From: Piscinibacterium candidicorallinum
Lineage (GTDB): Bacteria > Pseudomonadota > Gammaproteobacteria > Burkholderiales > Burkholderiaceae_C
Direction: 5' to 3'
DNA: 64,000 nucleotides
Assembly (NCBI RefSeq): GCF_047549485.1
Contig: NZ_CP180191.1
Location: 1,612,001-1,676,000 of the forward strand
In this document: positions 24,989 through 33,584 of the stretch, one piece after another
Layout of the letters: each line of letters opens with the position of its first letter
How positions within the stretch are numbered: the first letter of the stretch is position 1
The notes under the pieces: generated by a model
What the model was told of the DNA's origin: nothing
Databases searched by the model: none
What the model saw: only the letters and a program-made list of their open reading frames with translations
Program-made: the position numbers and the translations under genes

Positions 24989-25258
24989 ATGGTCGTGATC
25001 CGTCTGAACCGTGGTGGCGCCAAGGCCCGCCCCTTCTTCAACATCGTCGTCACCGACAAGCGCAACCGTCGTGACGGTGCGTTCATCGAGCGCGTCGGCT
25101 TCTACAACCCGGTGGCTACCGGCGGCGAAGAAGGCCTGCGCGTCCACATGGACCGCCTGAACTACTGGACCGGCGTTGGCGCCCAGGTGTCGCCCACCGT
25201 GGCCCGCCTGGTCAAGGACTACGCCAAGAAGACCGCTGCAGCCACGCCTGCTGCCTAA
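24989..25258 (+). CDS. rpsP: 30S ribosomal protein S16
   Basis: Small-subunit ribosomal protein S16, 89 aa, beginning MVVIRLNRGGAKARPFFN with the family signature ending ERVGFYNPVA. First gene of the conserved rpsP-rimM-trmD-rplS operon. rimM follows within a few nucleotides. Confidence 0.97.
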   Translation: MVVIRLNRGGAKARPFFNIVVTDKRNRRDGAFIERVGFYNPVATGGEEGLRVHMDRLNYWTGVGAQVSPTVARLVKDYAKKTAAATPAA

Positions 25259-25276
25259 GCAGGATTGGCCGTACCC

Positions 25277-25843
25277 GTGAGCGTGGCCGAACAGGCGAGC
25301 GATCAGCGCGTTCTGGTCGGCCACATTCGCGGGGCCTTCGGCATCAAGGGTTGGGTCAACATCCAGCCCTACAGCGACGATCCCGTCGGCCTGCTGAAGA
25401 TCAAGCGCTGGACGCTCACGAACCCTGCGTCCAGGAGCGCACCGGCCCAGGTCGTTGAGGTGGAGCAGGCCAAGCTGCACGTCGACACGGTGGTGGCCAA
25501 GCTCAAGGACTGCCCGGACCGCAACGCCGCAGAGGCGCTGCAGGGCCGCGAAGTGTGGGTCGAGAAAGCCAGCCTGCCCAAGGCCGGCATGAACGAGTTC
25601 TACTGGGTGGACCTCATCGGCTGCCGTGTGGTGAACGAGAGCGATTTCGAGCTCGGCACCGTCAGCGCAGTGGATGACAACGGCGTGCATGCGGTGTTGA
25701 GCGTGCGGCGCGAGGTTCTTGAAGAAGGCAAGGGCGAGACCAGCCGCCTGCACCTGATCCCGTTTGTGGATGCGTACGTGGGCAAGGTGGACATCGACGC
25801 CCGGCTGATCCGCGTGGATTGGCAGGATGATTGGGCGGATTGA
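25277..25843 (+). CDS. rimM: Ribosome maturation factor RimM
   Basis: Binds S19 and assists 30S head assembly. The protein of about 188 aa has an N-terminal RimM beta-barrel (VLVGHIRGAFGIKGWVNIQPYSD) and a C-terminal PRC barrel (EFYWVDLIGCRVVNE to LIPFVDAYVGKVDIDARLIRVDW). The start is uncertain: GTG 25277 is used here, while a TTG at 25265 is closer to the S16 stop. Neither has a strong Shine-Dalgarno at ideal distance. Confidence 0.93.
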   Translation: MSVAEQASDQRVLVGHIRGAFGIKGWVNIQPYSDDPVGLLKIKRWTLTNPASRSAPAQVVEVEQAKLHVDTVVAKLKDCPDRNAAEALQGREVWVEKASLPKAGMNEFYWVDLIGCRVVNESDFELGTVSAVDDNGVHAVLSVRREVLEEGKGETSRLHLIPFVDAYVGKVDIDARLIRVDWQDDWAD

Positions 25844-25927
25844 AGCTTGGGCAGCGAGTGCGCCCAGGTAGCGGCTAGAAGCAGCTGACAAAGACAGCGA
25901 GAACCCTGCGGAAAGTTCGTGAGATCC

Positions 25928-26707
25928 ATGCGATTCGATGTCCTCACGATCTTCCCGGAGATGTTTTCCGCACTGACCGGCTCGGGCATCACGCGCCGGG
26001 CGGCCGAGACCGGGGCGCTGCAGCTCAAGCTGTGGAACCCGCGGGACTTCACGCAAGACGCCTACCGCCGCGTGGACGACCGGCCCTTCGGAGGCGGCCC
26101 CGGCATGGTGATGCTGGCGGCGCCCCTGCAGGCCGCGCTGGATGCAGCCATGGCCGACGGCAAGCGCGGCCCGGTGCTGCTGATGAGCCCGGCAGGCGGC
26201 CCGCTGACACACCGCAAGGTGATGCAGCTGAGCCAGCTCGAAGGGCTCACGCTGATTTGCGGCCGGTATGAGGGCATTGACGAGCGGTTCATCGCCCGCA
26301 ATGTGGATGAGGAAGTCTCGATCGGCGACTTTGTAGTGTCTGGCGGTGAACTGCCGGCCATGATGCTGATGGACGCGGTGGCGCGGCAGCTGCCCGGTGT
26401 GCTGAACACCGAGGGCTCCGCCACCGAGGAAAGTTTTGCCGACGGCCTGTTGGACTGCCCTCAGTTCACCCGGCCCGAGGTGTTGGACGTGGACGGTGTC
26501 GGCGAGGGCGTGCCCGCGGTGCTGATGTCGGGCAACCACGCCGAGATTGCCAAGTGGCGGCGCGAGCAGCAGTTGATCAGAACGCTTTCTCGCCGCCCGG
26601 ACCTGATCGAGTCAGCGCGTGCAGCAGGTACACTGTCGGCCCGCGATGAAGCGACGCTCAGGCGTTACATCAGTGACGCATTGAGCACCAAGAAGGGGAC
26701 GGCCTAG
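25928..26707 (+). CDS. trmD: tRNA (guanine37-N1)-methyltransferase TrmD
   Basis: Methylates G37 of tRNAs reading CNN codons, using SAM bound in a deep trefoil knot. The 259-aa protein starts MRFDVLTIFPEMF and has GGGPGMVM, LICGRYEGIDER, and IGDFVVSGGELPAM with the catalytic-loop Asp region GSATEESF. An in-frame GTG nine nucleotides upstream (25919) is a less likely start. Confidence 0.97.
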   Translation: MRFDVLTIFPEMFSALTGSGITRRAAETGALQLKLWNPRDFTQDAYRRVDDRPFGGGPGMVMLAAPLQAALDAAMADGKRGPVLLMSPAGGPLTHRKVMQLSQLEGLTLICGRYEGIDERFIARNVDEEVSIGDFVVSGGELPAMMLMDAVARQLPGVLNTEGSATEESFADGLLDCPQFTRPEVLDVDGVGEGVPAVLMSGNHAEIAKWRREQQLIRTLSRRPDLIESARAAGTLSARDEATLRRYISDALSTKKGTA

Positions 26708-26798
26708 CCGGCCCTCATGCAACCCCATCCTCTGGGGCGCCGATGTTCAAGAAGAACGTCAAAACAAGGCGCGCTCAAGATGGCCTGAAGGAAGAACG

Positions 26799-27176
26799 AT
26801 GAACATCATCGAAACGCTCGAAAAAGAAGAAGTTGCCCGCCTGACCGCCGGCAAGAACATCCCCGAATTCGCTCCTGGCGACACCGTGATCGTGAACGTG
26901 AACGTGGTTGAAGGTAACCGCAAGCGCGTCCAGGCCTATGAAGGCGTGGTCATCGCCAAGCGCAACCGCGGCCTGAACAGCTCGTTCATCGTCCGCAAGA
27001 TCAGCTCCGGCGAAGGCGTGGAACGTACGTTCCAGCTGTACTCCCCGCTGCTGGCCTCCATCGAGGTCAAGCGCCGTGGTGACGTGCGCCGTGCCAAGCT
27101 GTACTACCTGCGTGGTCGTACCGGCAAGTCCGCCCGCATCAAGGAAAAGCTCAAGCTGCGCACCACCGCCGAGTGA
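26799..27176 (+). CDS. rplS: 50S ribosomal protein L19
   Basis: Large-subunit protein L19 at the 30S-50S interface. 125 aa with the family stretch FAPGDTVIVNVNVVEGNRKRVQAYEG split by the usual turn, and VERTFQLYSP and RRGDVRRAKLYYLRGRTGKSARIKEK. It closes the S16 operon ahead of a clear intrinsic terminator. Confidence 0.97.
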   Translation: MNIIETLEKEEVARLTAGKNIPEFAPGDTVIVNVNVVEGNRKRVQAYEGVVIAKRNRGLNSSFIVRKISSGEGVERTFQLYSPLLASIEVKRRGDVRRAKLYYLRGRTGKSARIKEKLKLRTTAE

Positions 27177-27214
27177 TGTGTGGCGCCTGCCGCTCGCGCG
27201 GCAGTGCGAAGAAG

Positions 27215-27244
27215 GCGCCCGGCTTCAAGCCCGGCGCTTTTTTT
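27215..27244 (+). terminator. Intrinsic terminator after rplS
   Basis: GCGCCCGGCTT pairs with AAGCCCGGCGC (one mismatch) and is followed by seven T residues. A textbook terminator for the rpsP-rplS operon. Confidence 0.9.
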
Positions 27245-27346
27245 CTTGCTGTGGTGCCCGAGGCCCCACGCTCTGGCGCCTTGCATCTTCCAGTGCCCAC
27301 TGAGCGCTCCGGCTGAACCTCAACGCCCCGTCGCAGTCTTCGCTTC

Positions 27347-28039
27347 ATGAGTACATCCCCCCGCATCGTCAACCCGAAGGCCGCACGGATCGTTCCGATC
27401 GAGGCGCCGCCCGCTGTGGAGCCGGCACGCCTTGCACCCGGCTGGCTGCGTGAGCGCTTTGCAGCGCCACCCACCTGGGCGCCCGAACTGCCTGGTGACG
27501 GCGGGATGTTTCCCGGCCGCGAGATCCGCGATGCCGCGGTGCTTGTACCCCTGGTGCACCGCGACGACGGCTTGCGAGTGCTGCTCACTGAGCGCACCGC
27601 GCACCTGCATGACCATGCCGGGCAGATCAGCTTCCCTGGTGGCCGGCGCGACCCCGAAGACACCTCGCTCGAAGCCACCGCGCTGCGCGAGGCGCACGAG
27701 GAAGTGGGGCTGAAGCCCAGCCAGATCGAACTGCTCGGCCGCCTGTCCGAGTACCAGACCGTCACCGCCTATCGCGTCACGCCCGTGGTGGCGCTGGTGC
27801 ATCCGCCGGTGATGCTCGCCACCGACAGCTTCGAGGTGGCCGATGTCTTCGAGGTCCCGCTGAGTTTCCTCATGGATCCGCGCAACCACCAGCGCCGCGC
27901 TATCGACACCCCTGTGGGCGAGCGCCACTTCTTCGCCATGCCCTGGACCGACCCGCTCGACCCCGAGCAGCGGGAGCGGTTCATTTGGGGGGCGACTGCG
28001 GCAATGCTTCGCAACTTCTACCGGTTTCTTTCTGCATAG
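27347..28039 (+). CDS. Nudix hydrolase, CoA pyrophosphatase type (NudL-like)
   Basis: Hydrolyses nucleoside-diphosphate-linked compounds, probably coenzyme A or its derivatives. In the 230-aa protein the Nudix box GGRRDPEDTSLEATALREAHEEVGL (G-x5-E-x7-REUXEEXGU) is preceded by the CoA-type extension LLTERTAHLHDHAGQISFP. The C-terminus WGATAAMLRNFYRFLSA is typical. Oddly, the last 18 codons use A/T-ending codons rare elsewhere here. The same 17 residues and stop are encoded again 128 bp downstream with different codons, so the 3' end appears to have been replaced by recombination. Confidence 0.9.
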   Translation: MSTSPRIVNPKAARIVPIEAPPAVEPARLAPGWLRERFAAPPTWAPELPGDGGMFPGREIRDAAVLVPLVHRDDGLRVLLTERTAHLHDHAGQISFPGGRRDPEDTSLEATALREAHEEVGLKPSQIELLGRLSEYQTVTAYRVTPVVALVHPPVMLATDSFEVADVFEVPLSFLMDPRNHQRRAIDTPVGERHFFAMPWTDPLDPEQRERFIWGATAAMLRNFYRFLSA

Positions 28040-28073
28040 GGCGCCGCAGTTCTGAAGACTCAAATGAACGCGG

Positions 28074-28167
28074 CAAACGCTTGCAGGCGTTTCCCGATCC
28101 GCAGCGACGTATCTGGGGCGCGACGGCGGCGATGCTCAGAAACTTCTACCGATTCCTGTCGGCGTAG
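28074..28167 (+). pseudogene. Second copy of the Nudix C-terminus (gene remnant)
   Basis: In one frame this encodes GKRLQAFPDPQRRI followed by WGATAAMLRNFYRFLSA and a stop. Those 17 residues match the end of the intact Nudix gene, yet 11 nucleotides in 10 of the 18 codons differ, all synonymously. There is no start, Nudix box or ribosome site, so it is a remnant. The codons here look native (G/C-ending), suggesting this is the original tail. Confidence 0.75.
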
Positions 28168-28181
28168 CGACGCAGCGATGG

Positions 28182-28754
28182 CTATCGGAATCCATGCATG
28201 AAAAAGACTGGCACTTCGCCCTTACGCACCTTGGGTTCCCAGATTGCGAGCCAGGCGGCGCCGGACGACCAGAACCTTTTGCAGAGATCGAGGTAGTGCA
28301 GCACCACGTCGGTAGATCCATGACGAAGCAATTCGCGAGCGAGCCGCATGCTCGGACCGAATGTGTTGAGCTGCGGCGAGCCGCTGTGGCGCGCGGAGTT
28401 CAGCAAATGGTGCTCGGCCTGTGCAATGTCACCCGCTGCGACTGCCTCCAGGCCTTTTGCGGTGTGCGCGGCATGCACGGCATTGGCGTAGTTCCAGCTG
28501 TCGGTCCGTGAGGCAGCAAGCTCGAGCGCGCGGTCCGCGAGCCGCGATGCGCGCGCATGATCTGCGCCCAGGTAGGCCGCGCAAATTGCCGTGGGCACTT
28601 CATAGAACGCTTCTTCGTCCGTGGTGGCTGCTTCGTATGCGTCCAGAGCAGCAGACGCGTGCTTCAGGCCCAGACTCAGAAGCTCTTCTTCCTGAGCCGT
28701 TGTCAGCGGCTCTGACTCCGCGATTTCCTGAAAGCTCATGCCGTTGTCGTCCAT
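28182..28754 (-). CDS. Hypothetical helical-repeat (TPR-like) protein
   Basis: A 190-residue cytoplasmic protein starting MDDNGMSFQEIAE. It is made of successive Ala-rich helix pairs (HASAALDAYEAA, ADHARASRLADRALELAA, AVHAAHTAKGLEAVAAGD), which suggests TPR or related solenoid repeats. A conserved-looking C-terminal block (FGPSMRLARELLRHG, LDLCKRFW) resembles a family of uncharacterised bacterial proteins I have no function for. No signal peptide or membrane segment. Convergent with the Nudix remnant and divergent from the CobD-like gene. Confidence 0.7.
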   Translation of the reverse strand: MDDNGMSFQEIAESEPLTTAQEEELLSLGLKHASAALDAYEAATTDEEAFYEVPTAICAAYLGADHARASRLADRALELAASRTDSWNYANAVHAAHTAKGLEAVAAGDIAQAEHHLLNSARHSGSPQLNTFGPSMRLARELLRHGSTDVVLHYLDLCKRFWSSGAAWLAIWEPKVRKGEVPVFFMHGFR

Positions 28755-28806
28755 GGTCGTTGCGGAGCGTAACCGGTGACTTCACTGGAGCCGCGATAAT
28801 CACCCC

Positions 28807-29742
28807 ATGGATCTCGCTGCCCTCCTGCTTGCCCTGCTTATCGAACAGGCTCACGCCATGCCGGCCAACAACCCGGTGTGGGCGAGCTTTCGCGGCTGGT
28901 CGGCCTGGTTTGCCAAGAATTTCAATGCGGGCGCCCAGTCGCATGGGCGGCTGGCCTGGGTGCTGTATGTGTCTGGCGTGGGCATTGCAGTGACGCTGAT
29001 TTGGTGGGGCGCCACCAAGCTGCATCCGGCGCTGGGTTTTGCGGTGAATGTGATTGCGCTGCTGTTCACGATGGGTTTCCGGCGCTTCTCGCATGCCTTC
29101 ACACTGATTGAAGACGCCGTGCGCGAGGGCGATGCGGACGCGGCCTACAAGGTGATGGCGCAGTGGCGCGCCGAGCAGGATCGGCCGCTGGATGTGCCCA
29201 CGCTGCCGCTGCATCGCAGTGCGGCAATGGCCATTGAAGACGGGCTGGTGGCCTCGCACCGCTCGGTGTTTGGCGTGATGTTCTGGTTTGCGGTGCTGCC
29301 CGGCCCGGTGGGGGCGGTGCTGTACCGCCTGACCGATCACATTGCGCGGCACTGGAGCCGGCCGCATGTGGGCGGCGATCGTCCCGAGGACCTGCGCTTT
29401 TCCGACTTTGCGCGGCAGGCCTTCGAGGTGATCGACTGGGTGCCGGCGCGACTGTCCGCACTGGGCTTTGCGATCGTCGGCAACTTCGAGGACGCCATGC
29501 ACCTGTGGCGCAACCGCGCCTTGCGCTTTGGCGACGACACTCGCGCACTCTTGGTGGCGGCGGGCGCCGGCGCGCTCGGCGTGGAGATCGGCCCGCCGGG
29601 CAAGGCGGACTCGGGTCTGGACTGGAGCGGCTCGGAAGCGGGCGCCGCGGCCATGCGCAGCGCCGCCGGGCTGGCCTGGCGCACAGCCATTCTTTGGCTG
29701 ACGATCATCGCCGTGTGGACGGTGGCGCAGCTGTTCAGTTAG
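28807..29742 (+). CDS. CobD/CbiB-family membrane protein
   Basis: A 311-aa polytopic protein resembling CobD/CbiB, the adenosylcobinamide-phosphate synthase that attaches aminopropanol in cobalamin synthesis. Early helix MDLAALLLALLIEQ, RRFSHAFTLIEDAVREGD, RSAAMAIEDGLVASHRSVFGVMFWF (the family's E-x-x-x-A/S-x-R-x-V/F region) and a C-terminal membrane segment support the call. No other cobalamin gene is nearby, and the 52-nt upstream gap has no room for a cobalamin riboswitch. Enzymatic role therefore uncertain. Confidence 0.75.
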   Translation: MDLAALLLALLIEQAHAMPANNPVWASFRGWSAWFAKNFNAGAQSHGRLAWVLYVSGVGIAVTLIWWGATKLHPALGFAVNVIALLFTMGFRRFSHAFTLIEDAVREGDADAAYKVMAQWRAEQDRPLDVPTLPLHRSAAMAIEDGLVASHRSVFGVMFWFAVLPGPVGAVLYRLTDHIARHWSRPHVGGDRPEDLRFSDFARQAFEVIDWVPARLSALGFAIVGNFEDAMHLWRNRALRFGDDTRALLVAAGAGALGVEIGPPGKADSGLDWSGSEAGAAAMRSAAGLAWRTAILWLTIIAVWTVAQLFS

Positions 29743-29836
29743 CTGCTGACGCTTCGATTGATTTTCAATGAATGATTGAAAAGAGGTCTAGGTTTAGGCC
29801 TATTTTCATCCTGAAGTTGGAAACGGCCATTTGCCA

Positions 29837-29890
29837 CTTTCCGCATGCAGCATGCGGATCTCGGGCGATTTGGCGCTTCAGTTTTTGCAG
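29837..29890 (+). repeat. Palindromic intergenic repeat, diverged copy
   Basis: CACTTTCCGCATGCAGCA, then TGCGGATCTCGGGCGATTTGG. The lead and left arm match the family; the right arm (CGCTTCAG) is decayed. It lies between convergent genes. Confidence 0.55.
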
Positions 29891-29957
29891 TGCATCTCAC
29901 GCCGAAGCACTGCTGACGCCCGCCTGCGAGCCGACGATTGTGCCGCTCAAAACGCGC

Positions 29958-30263
29958 TTAGTCCGGCCGAGCTTCACCGCAGCGCCAGCAGGCAAAGAAC
30001 TGCGCCTCGATCGCTTCGCCGCAGGCGCAGCGCCACGGGCCGGCCGGGTGGGCGCGTTGCGCCTCCTCGATCAGCGAGCGTGCCAGCGGCTCGTCCTTCG
30101 GGTTGCTGATCCAAACCTGTGCCGCGCAGGCATCGGCCGGCAGGTCGCCAAAGGCACCAGCCAGGTACTCGCCTTGCACTTGCGCAGGAATGCCGGCTGC
30201 GCGCAGCAGATTCACCCAGTGGTGGGCTTCAAAGGCGTGGCGGGCGTGCAAGAGGCGCTTCAT
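29958..30263 (-). CDS. DUF2007-type protein with C-terminal zinc ribbon
   Basis: A 101-residue protein. The N-terminal part (MKRLLHARHAFEAHHWVNLLRAAGIPAQVQGEYLAG, broken into motifs such as EAHHWVNLL and GIPAQVQGEYL) matches the DUF2007 signal-transduction-like domain. The C-terminus carries CxC...CxxC (WRCACGEA, CWRCGEA), a probable zinc ribbon. Function unknown. The ATG at 30263 is chosen since the domain begins directly there. Last gene of the M48-phhB-rsgA group. Confidence 0.78.
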   Translation of the reverse strand: MKRLLHARHAFEAHHWVNLLRAAGIPAQVQGEYLAGAFGDLPADACAAQVWISNPKDEPLARSLIEEAQRAHPAGPWRCACGEAIEAQFFACWRCGEARPD

Positions 30264-30365
30264 GGCTCGGAGCCTATCTGGAATCGGTGAGGCAGCACAA
30301 CAGCACACACCGTCATAGCGGGTCGGAGTTGCGGTGGCAGCCCTCGCCGCAGGGGGGCGATGTGC

Positions 30366-31235
30366 TCAGCTCACCGCCGTGGCCAGCTTGCGAAACACCG
30401 CGTAGCGCTGCGCGGCAATCGCGCCGGCATCGGCCGCGCTGCGTACCGCGCAGGCCGGTTCATCCAGGTGGCGGCAGTTGTAGTAGCGACAGTTGGGTGC
30501 GTACTGCTCGAACTCCGGGAAGGCGCGCTCGATCTCCGTGCTGCTCAGATGCGCGATGCCGAAGGCCTGGAAGCCGGGGGAATCAATGATCTCGCCACCG
30601 CCCGGCAGATTGATGAGCCGCGTGCTGGTGGTGGTGTGCTTGCCGGCTGCCAGCGCCACTGAAATCTCGCCCACTGCCAGCTCGACGCCCGGCACCAGGC
30701 GGTTGAGCAGGCTGCTCTTGCCCATGCCGGACTGGCCGGCCAGCACGGTGCGCTTGCCCTTGAGGGCTGTGGCCAGCTGGGCCACACCATCGCCCGTGCT
30801 GGCCGACAACGAAAACTGCCGGGCAAAGGAGGGCGCATGCCACTTCATGCGCTGCATGAGGTCGGCGCCGCCGGGCAGGTCGCGCTTGCCGATGATGAGC
30901 CAGACCTCGATCTCGGCGGCCCGGGCGGCGGCCACGGCGCGCATCAGCAGCTCGTCACTCACGGGCGGCTCGGTGGCCACCACATAGGCGAGCACATCCA
31001 GGTTGGCGGCAAATCGCTTCTCGCGGTGCTCCTCGGCGCGCATCAGCAGGTTGCGCCGCTCGGCGACCTGCTCGATCACCGCCTCGCCGGGGCCTGTGAC
31101 TTCAATCTGCACCGCATCGCCCACCACGCACTCGCTCTTCTTGCCGCGCGGCCGGGCGTGCAGCAGATCGCCGCCGGCAGTGCGGGCGGTGTAGTGCCGC
31201 CCGTGGGCTTCGATGATGAGTGCGGGTGTGCTCAA
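30366..31235 (-). CDS. rsgA: Ribosome small-subunit-dependent GTPase RsgA
   Basis: A circularly permuted GTPase that checks late 30S maturation. The 289-aa protein has an N-terminal OB fold (about 1-70), then G4-like GKRDL, G1 GQSGMGKSSLL near residue 170, and G3 DSPGFQAFG. The C-terminal zinc knuckle C-x5-C-x-H-x5-C is in CRYYNCRHLDEPAC. The N of the usual NKxDL is replaced by G, a variation in the guanine-specificity motif. Twenty nucleotides downstream of phhB. Confidence 0.94.
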   Translation of the reverse strand: MSTPALIIEAHGRHYTARTAGGDLLHARPRGKKSECVVGDAVQIEVTGPGEAVIEQVAERRNLLMRAEEHREKRFAANLDVLAYVVATEPPVSDELLMRAVAAARAAEIEVWLIIGKRDLPGGADLMQRMKWHAPSFARQFSLSASTGDGVAQLATALKGKRTVLAGQSGMGKSSLLNRLVPGVELAVGEISVALAAGKHTTTSTRLINLPGGGEIIDSPGFQAFGIAHLSSTEIERAFPEFEQYAPNCRYYNCRHLDEPACAVRSAADAGAIAAQRYAVFRKLATAVS

Positions 31236-31255
31236 CGCTTAGCTTGCCACGCTCG

Positions 31256-31594
31256 TTAACGCTGCGCGTACAGCGCGTTGGCCTTGGCGGCGACGATGAA
31301 GTCATTCATCGACAGGCCGTTCACGTCATGCGTGTTCAGGCGCACCACGCAGCGGTTGTAGGAGACCATCAGGTCCGGGTGGTGGTCGTCCAGATGCACC
31401 ACATAGGCCAGTGCGTTCACGAAGGCCAGAGTCTCGTGGTAGTTGCCAAAGCTGTAGGTCTTCTCGATGGCGCCGTCCTTCACGGCCCAGCCGGGCACGG
31501 CAGTGAGCATGGCCGCCACTTCGCTGTCGCTCATGGCGGGCTGGCCCTTCATGGGCTTGCCGCGCATGCGGGTGAGTTCGGTGGCGTTCGTCAT
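31256..31594 (-). CDS. phhB: Pterin-4a-carbinolamine dehydratase
   Basis: Dehydrates 4a-hydroxytetrahydrobiopterin during recycling of the phenylalanine hydroxylase cofactor. The 112-aa protein carries the signature HLDDHHPDLMVSYNRCVVRLNTHD, with the catalytic HH and later His, and an N-terminal extension with MKGQPAMSDSEV. No phhA is nearby. The start codon overlaps the M48 peptidase stop by 4 bp. Confidence 0.92.
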   Translation of the reverse strand: MTNATELTRMRGKPMKGQPAMSDSEVAAMLTAVPGWAVKDGAIEKTYSFGNYHETLAFVNALAYVVHLDDHHPDLMVSYNRCVVRLNTHDVNGLSMNDFIVAAKANALYAQR

Positions 31595-32889
31595 GCGGGG
31601 GCTCCTTGCAGCGGGGTGGGGTGCTTCTCGGCCTGCGCCTCGATGTGCGCGATGCGCACCGGCGCCGGCGGGTGCGAGTAGTAGAAGGCGGCGTAGATCG
31701 GGTCGGGCGTCAGCGTGGCGGCGTTGTCCTCGAACAGCTTCACCAGCGCGGTCTTCAGCGGCTCGGCGCCGCTGGTCTGCACGGCAAAGGCATCCGCCTC
31801 GAACTCATGCTTGCGGCTGAACCAGGCGCCTACCGGGTTCAGCACGTAGGTGAACACTGGCAGCACAAACATGAACAGGATGAGCGCCATCGCGGCGTTG
31901 CTGCCGTTCAGGATGGGCGCCACGCCCAGCTGCTCGTAGAACCAGCTCTGTTCGGCCAGATAGCCCAAGAGCGCCAGGCCGCCGAGCATGATCAGGCTGC
32001 TGGAGATCAGCCGCTTGGTGATGTGCTTGTGCTTGAAGTGACCGAGCTCATGGGCGAGCACCGCCTCGATCTGCAGGGGATCGAGCTTTTCCAGCAGGGT
32101 GTCGAAGAACACGATGCGCTTGTTCTTGGCCAGGCCCGTGAAGTAGGCGTTGCCGTGTGCAGAGCGCTTGCTGCCGTCCATGACGAACACACCGTTGCTG
32201 GAAAAACCGCAGCGCGCGAGCAGGGCGTCGATGCGCTCCTTGAGCGTGGCGTCCGACAGCGGCGTGAACTTGTTGAACAGCGGCGCGATGAGGGTCGGGT
32301 AGATCAGCATCACGGTGAACTGGAAGGCGATCAGCGCCACCCAGGCCCACAGCCACCACAGGCTGCCCGCGGTCTGCATCAGCCAGATGATGAGTGCCGC
32401 GATCGGCAGCAGCAGCACGGCGCCCACCACGAGGCCCTTGATGAGATCGCCCGCGAACACGCCCGGTGTGGTGCGGTTGAAGCCGAAGCGCGCCTCGATC
32501 TTGAAAGTCTGCCAGGCATCCAGCGGCAGTTCGATCAGCGTGGTGATCAGCCCGATGGCGGCAAACAGCAGCACGCCATGCAGCACGGAGCCCAACGGTG
32601 CATAGGGTTCGGCCAGTTGTGCTACGCCCGCTGAGAGCAGGTTCAGGCCGCCGGCCAGGGTGAGGCCAACGATCACGGCGCAATCGACAACTGCGCGCAG
32701 CATCGAATAGCGCTCGTTGGTGATCGTGTAGTCCGCCGCCTTCTGGTGTGCAGCAAGGGTGACCTGATCCGCGAAGGCCGCCGGGACCGCATTTCGGTTT
32801 CGAGCTACCGCAGCAATCTGTCTGCGGGTCAGCCACAGCGCGATGGCAAGACGCAGGGCGATGAAGGCGAGCAACAACCAGGTAAGCAT
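31591..32889 (-). CDS. M48-family membrane metalloprotease (Ste24-like)
   Basis: A 432-aa inner-membrane zinc protease of the Ste24/CAAX-protease-like M48 family, probably acting in membrane-protein quality control. Several hydrophobic segments occur at the N-terminus and middle. The zinc motif is HELGH (in VLAHELGHFKHKH) and the third ligand is in EFEADAFA. The N-terminal domain segment (FKIEARFGFNRTTPGVF) is typical. The ATG at 32889 is preferred; a TTG three codons earlier is in frame. Translationally coupled to phhB. Confidence 0.92.
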   Translation of the reverse strand: MLTWLLLAFIALRLAIALWLTRRQIAAVARNRNAVPAAFADQVTLAAHQKAADYTITNERYSMLRAVVDCAVIVGLTLAGGLNLLSAGVAQLAEPYAPLGSVLHGVLLFAAIGLITTLIELPLDAWQTFKIEARFGFNRTTPGVFAGDLIKGLVVGAVLLLPIAALIIWLMQTAGSLWWLWAWVALIAFQFTVMLIYPTLIAPLFNKFTPLSDATLKERIDALLARCGFSSNGVFVMDGSKRSAHGNAYFTGLAKNKRIVFFDTLLEKLDPLQIEAVLAHELGHFKHKHITKRLISSSLIMLGGLALLGYLAEQSWFYEQLGVAPILNGSNAAMALILFMFVLPVFTYVLNPVGAWFSRKHEFEADAFAVQTSGAEPLKTALVKLFEDNAATLTPDPIYAAFYYSHPPAPVRIAHIEAQAEKHPTPLQGAPA

Positions 32890-33016
32890 GCGAGACAACC
32901 GTCCAATCGGGCCCTGCGCATGTCATGAGACAACAGGGCCGCTGTGCAACAATTTCGGGCTTTGCGCAGACGTTTTCACGCTCTGCGCCCACCCCAAGAC
33001 AACAAGGTGCAAGTGT

Positions 33017-33565
33017 ATGGCAGCCAATGACAACAACCTGGTGTGGCTCGACATGGAAATGACCGGTCTGGACCCGGACAATGAACGCATCATTGAGCTC
33101 GCCTGCGTGGTGACCGACATGCACCTGAACACCCTCGCCGAAGCCCCCGTGTTCGTCATCCACCAGAGCGATGAGCTGCTGGGCGCGATGGATGCCTGGA
33201 ACAAGGGCACGCACGGCAAGAGCGGGCTGATCGACAAGGTCAAGGCCTCCACCACCACCGAGAGCGAGGCCGAGGAGCAGATGATCGCCTTTCTGCGCCA
33301 GTACATCGGCCCGGGCAAGTCGCCCGTCTGCGGCAACTCCGTGCACCAGGACCGCCGTTTCATGGAGCGCTACATGCCCAAGCTGGACGGCTTCTTTCAT
33401 TACCGCAATCTGGATGTGTCCACGCTCAAGGAGCTGGCCCGCCGCTGGCGCCCCGACGTCTACAAGAGCTTCGAGAAGGGCCAGAAGCATGAGGCCTTGG
33501 CGGACATCTACGACTCGATTGCCGAGCTGAAGCACTACCGCGAGCACTTCCTGAAGATGGCTTGA
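33017..33565 (+). CDS. orn: Oligoribonuclease
   Basis: A DEDDh 3'-5' exonuclease that degrades di- to oligoribonucleotides to mononucleotides. The 182-aa protein has WLDMEMTGLDP (Asp/Glu of motif I), CGNSVHQDRRFMERYMP (motif II) and HEALADIYDS (motif III with His and Asp). Divergent from the M48 gene, as is common in Burkholderiales. Confidence 0.96.
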   Translation: MAANDNNLVWLDMEMTGLDPDNERIIELACVVTDMHLNTLAEAPVFVIHQSDELLGAMDAWNKGTHGKSGLIDKVKASTTTESEAEEQMIAFLRQYIGPGKSPVCGNSVHQDRRFMERYMPKLDGFFHYRNLDVSTLKELARRWRPDVYKSFEKGQKHEALADIYDSIAELKHYREHFLKMA

Positions 33566-33584
33566 GTCGGGGTCGCGCGCACTC

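Noticed and set aside
28755..28806. Cobalamin riboswitch upstream of the CobD/CbiB-like gene
   Set aside because: Only 52 nt separate the genes and no B12-box-like sequence is present.
29772..30290. 172-codon plus-strand frame overlapping the DUF2007 gene
   Set aside because: It runs antisense to the DUF2007 protein, whose zinc-ribbon cysteines clearly define the real strand, and through a repeat copy.
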